A DNA stretch of 5,400 nucleotides from JAGVUD01 sp052033935. GTDB lineage: Bacteria > Armatimonadota > UBA5829 > DSUL01. Shown piece after piece: positions 1-4,407 of the stretch. Position 1 is the first letter of the stretch. Each line of letters opens with the position of its first letter. The stretch is taken from positions 1 through 5,400 of the forward strand of contig JBPOJE010000106.1 in the NCBI GenBank assembly GCA_052033935.1. Direction: 5' to 3'. A program made the translations under genes and the position numbers. The notes under the pieces are model-generated. The model was not told where the DNA came from and ran no database searches. It saw nothing but the letters and a program-made list of their open reading frames with translations.

Positions 1-330
1 GGCGTCCACCCCCTCGGCGATCATCTGCTCGACGAGATCAATCTGCCGCGTGACGTCCTGTTCGTCCTTGATCCCGTTTGCGATGAGGTCGTACTCCGCG
101 GCGTGCTGCTTCTGATGCTCCTTCGCCCCATCCTCCATCGTTTTGAAGAACTCGTTGGCGAGCGACTTCATGACGAGCGCGATGCGCGGCCTGCTTTCGG
201 CGCGCTCCGCCTGCTTTGCGCACCCTGCGGCAAGAAGCAGGGCGACACTGGTAAGTACAGCAAGGACGATGGAGATTCGAATAGTCACGAAGCCTGTGGT
301 CTCATCTTGCGTCCGGAACGGTTGTCTCAT
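1..330 (-). CDS. Sugar ABC transporter substrate-binding lipoprotein, RbsB-like (N-terminal part, continues past the window edge)
   Basis: The first 110 residues are present; the rest lies beyond position 1. The product should bind a sugar outside the cytoplasmic membrane and pass it to an ABC permease. A hydrophobic signal stretch (about residues 19-35, ISIVLAVLTSVALLLAA) ends in a lipobox LAAGC with the lipidated cysteine at residue 37. The mature start, RIALVMKSLANEFFKTMEDG (about 49-68), and the later stretch DEQDVTRQIDLVEQMIAEGV (about 89-108) match the first lobe of ribose/sugar-type periplasmic binding proteins (Peripla_BP_4 family). I chose the ATG at 330 because GGAG lies 9 nt upstream. 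A GTG at 288 would give a shorter, more typical signal peptide (cysteine at 23) but has a weaker ribosome-binding site. The start overlaps the end of the preceding gene by 29 bp, so translation is probably coupled. The sugar cannot be told from this fragment. Confidence 0.88.
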   Translation of the reverse strand, partial: MRQPFRTQDETTGFVTIRISIVLAVLTSVALLLAAGCAKQAERAESRPRIALVMKSLANEFFKTMEDGAKEHQKQHAAEYDLIANGIKDEQDVTRQIDLVEQMIAEGVDA

Positions 331-2047
331 TGTGCTTTTCTCCGAGTTCATCTATTGGTTGGGGCGCGGCCGGCTCTCCGGCAGCGTTCACGAAAGCCGC
401 CGCGGCGGGACCGGCCGCCTGTTCCACAGGCCGCTCAGGCTCCAGCACTGCAGGCGATTTCCTTTTGCCGCCCATCGGCGCGAGCGCGGCAGCAGGCACC
501 TGCGGCAGGACGTCAATTCTGTTACGGATGCGGGCGATCAGGTCCTTCTCACGACGCCGGAAATCCTTCATCACGAGCGGGCCGTCGCCGGCGACTTCGA
601 TGACCGCCGCTTCGAACGACTGGCAGGCGTTCAGCACTCCGCGCTGGACCGCCCGGTCGGTGAGAGTGAGCATTCCGCCTTCGGACGGCAGAGCGTCGCT
701 GTAGGACGCAACGATATCGGGCAGGCGGGTGACAACCCTGCGCGCTGGCGTATCGCCGCGCTCCGGAAGCTCGCCGCGCCGGGTCGCCTGCGCCATCGCA
801 AGCTGCACGTTCCTGGCGCCATACACATAGCTCTTCCGCGGCTCCTCCGAGCCGTCCACGTAAGTTTCCACAACCGCAACCGGCAGCCTCCAGAACTTGT
901 CCGCAAGGTAGTACGAGCGGTAGGCTTCCTGAATCTGCGCGACCCTGAATGCGCGGGAGTGCTCTCCGGCGTTCTGGAACACGGCGATGAGGCGCTTGTC
1001 TTCGATTATCGCGTTCACGGCATCGGCGCCCTTGAGGAATTTTGCGGTCGCGGGGTCGCGCACAACCAGCTTGCCATCCTCGACGCACACTCCACGCTTC
1101 ACGAAGTAGTAGTCGAACTCGTTGCGGCGAGCGGGGTTCATTTTGGTTTTGCGCTCTTCGCTCTCCTGCATTCGCTCCAGAACGCGCACGAGCGAGCGGC
1201 CCTCGGATGTCGGGCCGGTCGTGAACTGGATGAAGCCGACCGAAACATACCCCGTGTCCCAGGTATTGACGGCCTCGAACCCGCCTTCACGGCCGGAGAC
1301 CTTGAGAAGCACGTTTCTGGCCACGGGGCTGGTGACACCTGCCTCGCGGAACAGCGAGAAAACGTCCGCTTGATCCTTCGCACGCCGTCCGCCGTAACGG
1401 ACACCGTCCGGGTGCAGCAGATATCTGGACGCCTCGACCGGCCCGGCAGGATAGTAGAACACGTGCCTGTCAAGCGGCAGGACGATCTTGTAGCCGTAGA
1501 ACTTCTCGAATGCACCGTGCGGAGGCGCACACACAAGCCTGCGCACCGCCGGGGTCAGGAAGAGCAGAGACACAGAGGGGCGCCTGCCGCCTTCCAGTGT
1601 CCAGCGCTGCAGAGCAGGCTCGAAGCGGTGGAACCATTTGCGGAGCGCAGTGGCCTTGCCATGCTGCTTAGCGCGATCGAGGCGCGCGAGCGCCTTCACG
1701 AAATCGGCGCGCCACCGGACATACTCCGGCGTAGGCCGCGCGTAGTTGCCGGGCCTGGGACGTGGGGTCCCGAACCAGCCGTCACCCGAATCCGGGTGTC
1801 TGGCCAGATCCTCGCCCAACAGCAGGCCGCCCGGCGCGGACGCCACGGGGCCGGCCGGGGCTTCTTTGTCTGCCCCTTCCCGTCCGGCACGCTGATGCAA
1901 GAGCAGCGATCCGCAGACGACGGCAACCGCCCCCACCGCCGCGATTATCAGTACTCGCAGCGACCAGCGGAGAGGCGTGCAGGCGCACTTTACTTCCGCT
2001 GCTTCTTTATCTGCCATTCCCGTCCAAAGCCGGGGCGGCTGAGACAC
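302..2047 (-). CDS. Membrane-anchored protein with a lysozyme/chitosanase-like catalytic motif (unassigned family)
   Basis: A 581-residue protein of uncertain function. Residues 1-28 are a short cytoplasmic segment, 29-50 form one transmembrane helix or uncleaved signal anchor (SLRVLIIAAVGAVAVVCGSL), and the rest should face the periplasm. The core (about 100-510) holds GREGGFEAVNTWD followed by a strand-like YVSVGFIQFTTG (252-278). This resembles lysozyme-superfamily enzymes such as GH46 chitosanases, where a catalytic Glu precedes an Asp and a Gly-Phe-rich beta strand. By that analogy E254 and D264 are candidate catalytic residues. LTDRAVQRGVLNA (461-473) recalls a later helix of such folds. 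Residues 515-581 are Ala/Pro-rich and probably disordered. The start is GTG, 6 bp after the glycohydrolase stop, with GAGG 4 nt upstream. An ATG at 2017 (MADKEAAEV) is an alternative that keeps the anchor. The gene itself is secure; the enzymatic role is inferred from motif resemblance only. Confidence 0.85.
   Translation of the reverse strand: MSQPPRLWTGMADKEAAEVKCACTPLRWSLRVLIIAAVGAVAVVCGSLLLHQRAGREGADKEAPAGPVASAPGGLLLGEDLARHPDSGDGWFGTPRPRPGNYARPTPEYVRWRADFVKALARLDRAKQHGKATALRKWFHRFEPALQRWTLEGGRRPSVSLLFLTPAVRRLVCAPPHGAFEKFYGYKIVLPLDRHVFYYPAGPVEASRYLLHPDGVRYGGRRAKDQADVFSLFREAGVTSPVARNVLLKVSGREGGFEAVNTWDTGYVSVGFIQFTTGPTSEGRSLVRVLERMQESEERKTKMNPARRNEFDYYFVKRGVCVEDGKLVVRDPATAKFLKGADAVNAIIEDKRLIAVFQNAGEHSRAFRVAQIQEAYRSYYLADKFWRLPVAVVETYVDGSEEPRKSYVYGARNVQLAMAQATRRGELPERGDTPARRVVTRLPDIVASYSDALPSEGGMLTLTDRAVQRGVLNACQSFEAAVIEVAGDGPLVMKDFRRREKDLIARIRNRIDVLPQVPAAALAPMGGKRKSPAVLEPERPVEQAAGPAAAAFVNAAGEPAAPQPIDELGEKHNETTVPDAR
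340..343 (-). promoter_or_regulatory. Ribosome-binding site (GGAG) inside the upstream gene
   Basis: GGAG on the minus strand sits 9 nt before the ATG at 330 and lies wholly within the coding sequence of the lysozyme-like gene. It supports the upstream ATG over the GTG at 288 for the sugar-binding lipoprotein and points to re-initiation by ribosomes finishing the upstream gene. Confidence 0.6.
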
Positions 2048-2053
2048 AAAGCC

Positions 2054-3229
2054 TCACGGGCTGGTGCGGCTCAGTTGGGAGGCACCGTCACGCTGCAACG
2101 GGATGACAAACACCTCCCCACCGCGTGTCGTTTTGACCGAACCTCCGGCGCGTGTCACGTTCTGCCGCGCGAGTTTCTCGCACGCCGGAATCAGCGTATT
2201 CCAGGTGTACCGTACCTCCGCAAACCGCTCGTTGGCGATCTCAGGAATCGTTCCGCGGAACTCGGAGGGAATCGCGTTGAATCCCAGTGCAGTGCAGAGT
2301 ATGCCCGCGGCATTGGAAGGGTTGCAGTCCGAGTCCTGCCCGCAGCGCGTGGAGATCTCCATCGTCTTTTCTAGGTCGCCGCCGCCATACAGCAGACCCA
2401 TTACGATGTAAGCCCCGTTGAGGCTGGCGTCTATATTGAACCCGGGGAATGTGTCCGAGCATCTACCGCTGGGGCGCGAGGCCCACTTCTCTTCAATCTT
2501 CCTCCACGTTGCCCGCCAGTCGTCCGGGTTCTCGCCGTGCCAGCGAATGACGTCGCGGATGGTGCGTGCATAGACGCTGTAAGAGGGAATCTGCGTGAGG
2601 CCGAACTCGACGACCTTTCGCATGTCCGGCTCGAAAAACGCCTCGGTGTACATCGCCGCCACGAAGAGGCCGCCGTAAAACCCGTCGCCAGAGTTCATTA
2701 TGCGCCCGAACACATGGCAGATGTCCGCCGACGACCGGGGCAGTCCGGGGTTGATAAGCCCGAACAGGTCGGCCTCGATCTGGAAGTCTATGTCGGCCCA
2801 GTGCGGATTGTGCCGGGGCCCGCCGGAGTCCGGCGGCATGATGCCCGCAAGAAGATTGTCGCGCGCCTGCTTGTTCGCATGCCACAGCGGGAATTTCGTG
2901 GCCGCGAAGGCGCGCCCCGCCTGCTCCCAGGTGATGTCCAGCCCGTGCTCCTCGATGGCCTCTAGGAAGCTCATCTCGACATAAACATCGTCCTGACCGA
3001 GGGCATTGCGGATGCTCTCGGATGTCCACTTCGGGATGTCCTCTTCGTAGATTCGCCCGCAGGCCTTGAACTCAGTGGCCGCGCCGTACGCCACCCCGAT
3101 CATCTGGCCAGCCCATCCGCCCTTCAGCTTGTCGAGGTAGGTATCGAGAGGAAGCTCGCGGAACTGCGCGCCAATGGCCGCAGTCTCGGCCGCAAGCGCT
3201 ATCAACACTACAAGAAATGCTCTTTTCAT
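2054..3229 (-). CDS. Secreted ADP-ribosylglycohydrolase family protein
   Basis: A 391-residue, complete protein of the ADP-ribosylglycohydrolase (ARH/DraG-like) fold, a Mg-dependent family that cleaves N- or O-glycosidic bonds to ADP-ribose and related ribosides. Family signatures are KGGWAGQMIGVAYG (35-48), the early metal-ligand pair GQDD (D80, D81), ADIDFQIEADLFGL (145-158) and the late metal loop CGQDSDCNPSNAAG (296-309, D299 and D301). A Cys after DxD, as here, occurs in a known subgroup with DTDCN-type loops. Residues 1-21 form a signal peptide (MKRAFLVVLIALAAETAAIG, cleavage probably near AIGA-QF), so the enzyme is exported, unlike the cytosolic regulators of this fold. AGGAAGG lies 6 nt before the ATG. 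It is the first gene of a tight unit with the lysozyme-like gene and the sugar-binding lipoprotein. The true substrate may be a riboside or other glycoside rather than ADP-ribosylated protein. Confidence 0.93.
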   Translation of the reverse strand: MKRAFLVVLIALAAETAAIGAQFRELPLDTYLDKLKGGWAGQMIGVAYGAATEFKACGRIYEEDIPKWTSESIRNALGQDDVYVEMSFLEAIEEHGLDITWEQAGRAFAATKFPLWHANKQARDNLLAGIMPPDSGGPRHNPHWADIDFQIEADLFGLINPGLPRSSADICHVFGRIMNSGDGFYGGLFVAAMYTEAFFEPDMRKVVEFGLTQIPSYSVYARTIRDVIRWHGENPDDWRATWRKIEEKWASRPSGRCSDTFPGFNIDASLNGAYIVMGLLYGGGDLEKTMEISTRCGQDSDCNPSNAAGILCTALGFNAIPSEFRGTIPEIANERFAEVRYTWNTLIPACEKLARQNVTRAGGSVKTTRGGEVFVIPLQRDGASQLSRTSP

Positions 3230-3235
3230 TGGTCA

Positions 3236-3242
3236 CCTTCCT
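3236..3242 (-). promoter_or_regulatory. Ribosome-binding site of the ADP-ribosylglycohydrolase gene
   Basis: AGGAAGG on the minus strand ends 6 nt before the ATG at 3229 and fixes that start. The following GTGA makes the site close to a full anti-16S match with one inserted A, suggesting strong initiation for the first gene of the unit. Confidence 0.65.
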
Positions 3243-3375
3243 GGCCTGACAATGCATTCGATTCTGGCGGCTAATTTCCTCCTTCTTGACGGACACACGT
3301 TCATCGCGGACTTCGGGGATAACGGGCAGAAACAGGCAAACCTCCATGTCGTCGAGGCGCAGGCCGTTCTACTGA

Positions 3376-3439
3376 CTTCTGCCGAGTGCGGGAAGTGGCT
3401 TCTGAACCAGAAGCAGAAGGACTTGCCTGACGACAGAAG
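3376..3439. repeat. Cluster of five CAGAAG/CTTCTG hexamers with a 7-bp inverted repeat
   Basis: CTTCTG occurs at 3376 and 3399, and its complement CAGAAG at 3408, 3414 and 3434, giving five copies in 64 bp. The central pair forms a perfect 7-bp inverted repeat, GCTTCTG (3398-3404) and CAGAAGC (3408-3414), with a 3-nt spacer. GAAGCTTC at 3436-3443 is a further 8-bp palindrome overlapping the last copy. The cluster sits roughly 150-215 bp upstream of the glycohydrolase start. It could be a regulator-binding array or an RNA stem; the sequence alone cannot decide. Confidence 0.45.
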
Positions 3440-3465
3440 CTTCAGGAAAGAAAGACCGCGGCAGG

Positions 3466-3529
3466 CAATAAACGAACAAGGCCCCGGAGCTGCCCGCGGG
3501 CGAAACCACAGGAAGGATTCCGGGGCCTT
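3466..3529 (-). terminator. Intrinsic terminator of the PEP-CTERM gene
   Basis: On the minus strand a perfect 11-bp GC-rich stem (arms 3519-3529 and 3478-3488, AAGGCCCCGGA with its complement) is followed at once by a T-rich tract, CTTGTTCGTTTATTG (3480-3466). It begins 24 nt after the PEP-CTERM stop. The 30-nt loop contains a 10-bp perfect palindrome, GCCCGCGGGC (3492-3501). Stem, tail and position together make a good terminator, and it separates the PEP-CTERM gene from the unit downstream. Confidence 0.8.
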
Positions 3530-3553
3530 TGCAGCGGCTAGCCGCTTATGAGA

Positions 3554-4264
3554 CTAACGCGGCCAACGCCGAACGAGCGGAGCAGCGGCGAATAGCCCGG
3601 ACGCAAGCGCCACCAGAGCTGACGGCTCTGGCACCATGGGTCCGGTCGTTCCGCCCCAGATCATTACACAATCCGGGTCGTCGTATCCGGCCGCTACACC
3701 AGCGGTGATGTAGGTGTCCTGGCCGTACTGCGAAACGGCCCAGAGCCCGCCAACACTGCTGCCAGGAGACAGGTTCTGACCGCCCGGCTGCTGGATCCAC
3801 ACGGGTCCATCAACCATGCCGCCTTCGGCTTTCGAATACGGCGGCGTGCCTGCCCACCCGGCCGACGCAGCGGATGAATCCACTGCCACAAGAAGAGGCT
3901 CCAAGCCCCAGTCTATAGCCACACCATACACGCCTCCGAACGGAACGCTTTCCGTCCATCCGATGTTCGTCATCGTGTACGAGTACAGATATCCGCCAGG
4001 TACGGCGGGCAGACCATTTGCGGCCAGAAGGGATGCTGTGTACTCTTGGTCATAGACGGTCTGCTGCACCTTGATCTGCAGAGCGCCTGCATTCTCGACC
4101 AACCACTCTGAACTGGGATTGAAGATCGTGCCGGTACCGCCATTGAGCCTGTACCAGTACGCAACATCCTCGCTGATAACCGGCTGCGCAAGCGCTGTCC
4201 CGGCGCAGGCGCAGACAAAGCCCAGCACGACGAATGCCGTGACTGCCTTACGAAGCAACATCAT
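3554..4264 (-). CDS. PEP-CTERM sorting domain-containing secreted protein
   Basis: A small exported protein of 236 residues. Residues 1-26 are a Sec signal peptide (basic MMLLRK, hydrophobic core, cleavage after ALA). The mature part, about 27-210, is rich in Gly, Tyr, Ser and Trp and looks beta-rich; I recognise no enzymatic motif in it. The C-terminus is a classic PEP-CTERM tail: VPEPS (211-215), a hydrophobic helix (ALVALASGLFAAAPL) and a basic end, VRRWPR. In known systems an exosortase in the cytoplasmic membrane recognises this tail and processes the protein for surface or exopolysaccharide-linked display. I chose the ATG at 4264 because AGGAG lies 8 nt upstream and the signal peptide begins there; an ATG at 4327 in the same frame would add 21 polar residues before the signal. 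The gene is flanked by hairpins on both sides and is probably monocistronic. The function of the mature domain is unknown. Confidence 0.9.
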   Translation of the reverse strand: MMLLRKAVTAFVVLGFVCACAGTALAQPVISEDVAYWYRLNGGTGTIFNPSSEWLVENAGALQIKVQQTVYDQEYTASLLAANGLPAVPGGYLYSYTMTNIGWTESVPFGGVYGVAIDWGLEPLLVAVDSSAASAGWAGTPPYSKAEGGMVDGPVWIQQPGGQNLSPGSSVGGLWAVSQYGQDTYITAGVAAGYDDPDCVMIWGGTTGPMVPEPSALVALASGLFAAAPLVRRWPR

Positions 4265-4272
4265 GTCAGGTT

Positions 4273-4277
4273 CTCCT
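4273..4277 (-). promoter_or_regulatory. Ribosome-binding site deciding the PEP-CTERM start
   Basis: AGGAG, within AAAGGAGAA on the minus strand, lies 8 nt before the ATG at 4264. It argues against the in-frame ATG at 4327, which would place a polar stretch ahead of the signal peptide. Confidence 0.7.
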
Positions 4278-4282
4278 TTCAA

Positions 4283-4311
4283 TGACCATCCTTGGTCACG
4301 TGACGTCGTGA
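4283..4311. repeat. Overlapping inverted repeats directly 5' of the PEP-CTERM ribosome-binding site
   Basis: TGACCA (4283-4288) and TGGTCA (4293-4298) form a perfect 6-bp inverted repeat around 4 nt; read on the minus strand the loop is AGGA. A second one, TCACG (4296-4300) and CGTGA (4307-4311) around 6 nt, shares 4296-4298 with the first. TCACGTGA (4296-4303) and GACGTC (4302-4307) are further palindromes inside. The set ends 3 nt before the AAAGGAGAA box. It may be an operator or two alternative leader hairpins; no regulator can be named. Confidence 0.4.
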
Positions 4312-4337
4312 TCGTTTCAGATTCCACTCGCTAGTCG

Positions 4338-4343
4338 GTTATA
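4338..4343 (-). promoter_or_regulatory. Possible -10 element (TATAAC) for the PEP-CTERM gene
   Basis: TATAAC on the minus strand matches five of six bases of the sigma-70 -10 consensus and lies about 75 nt upstream of the ATG at 4264, immediately after the 4345-4384 hairpin. No -35 hexamer is visible at the usual distance, where the hairpin lies instead, so this is only a candidate. Confidence 0.25.
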
Positions 4344-4344
4344 G

Positions 4345-4384
4345 AGAGCCCTGCGCACCCAGTCCCGCGGATGCGCAGGGCTCT
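4345..4384 (-). terminator. Perfect 13-bp hairpin, likely terminator of the Ig/OB-fold gene
   Basis: AGAGCCCTGCGCA (4345-4357) and its exact complement (4372-4384) form a 13-bp stem with a 14-nt loop, starting 23 nt after the stop of the upstream gene. No T-tract follows on either strand, so it is not a textbook intrinsic terminator. It could act as a 3'-end stabilising stem or need an additional factor. Its position between two genes supports a transcript-end role. Confidence 0.6.
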
Positions 4385-4407
4385 ACATCAGTGCCTCCTT
4401 ACGCTGG

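Larger units (their letters stand above)
3230..3477 (-). other. Non-coding leader/promoter region upstream of the three-gene unit
   Basis: About 248 bp without a convincing gene lie between the PEP-CTERM terminator and the glycohydrolase start. Open frames crossing it on either strand lack recognisable domains and run into known genes out of frame. No clear -35/-10 pair stands out on the minus strand; TAGAAC with TTCCCG 17 bp upstream is only a weak candidate. I recognise no riboswitch. The stretch does hold a cluster of CAGAAG/CTTCTG hexamers (3376-3439). The promoter of the unit is expected here because the region follows a terminator. Confidence 0.55.

Noticed and set aside
143..2374. Very long plus-strand open frame (over 700 codons) antisense to the lysozyme-like and glycohydrolase genes
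   Set aside because: Its translation is Arg/His-rich, has no recognisable domain and spans two well-supported minus-strand genes; it is a codon-bias shadow in GC-rich DNA.
3072..3347. Minus-strand frame starting in the leader and overlapping the glycohydrolase start out of frame
   Set aside because: It overlaps more than 150 bp of a solid gene in another frame and its translation resembles no protein; its leader part is not conserved-looking.
3231..3477. Riboswitch, tRNA, CRISPR array or mobile-element ends in the longest non-coding stretch
   Set aside because: No conserved riboswitch core, cloverleaf, regularly spaced repeats or terminal inverted repeats with target duplications could be found by eye; only the short hexamer cluster stands out.
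3174..3551. Plus-strand frame crossing the intergenic region upstream of the glycohydrolase
   Set aside because: It begins inside the glycohydrolase signal peptide on the opposite strand, runs through the PEP-CTERM terminator, and shows no domain or good ribosome-binding site.
4265..4327. N-terminal extension of the PEP-CTERM protein to an ATG at 4327
   Set aside because: It would put 21 polar residues before a classic signal peptide, and a well-placed AGGAG supports the ATG at 4264.
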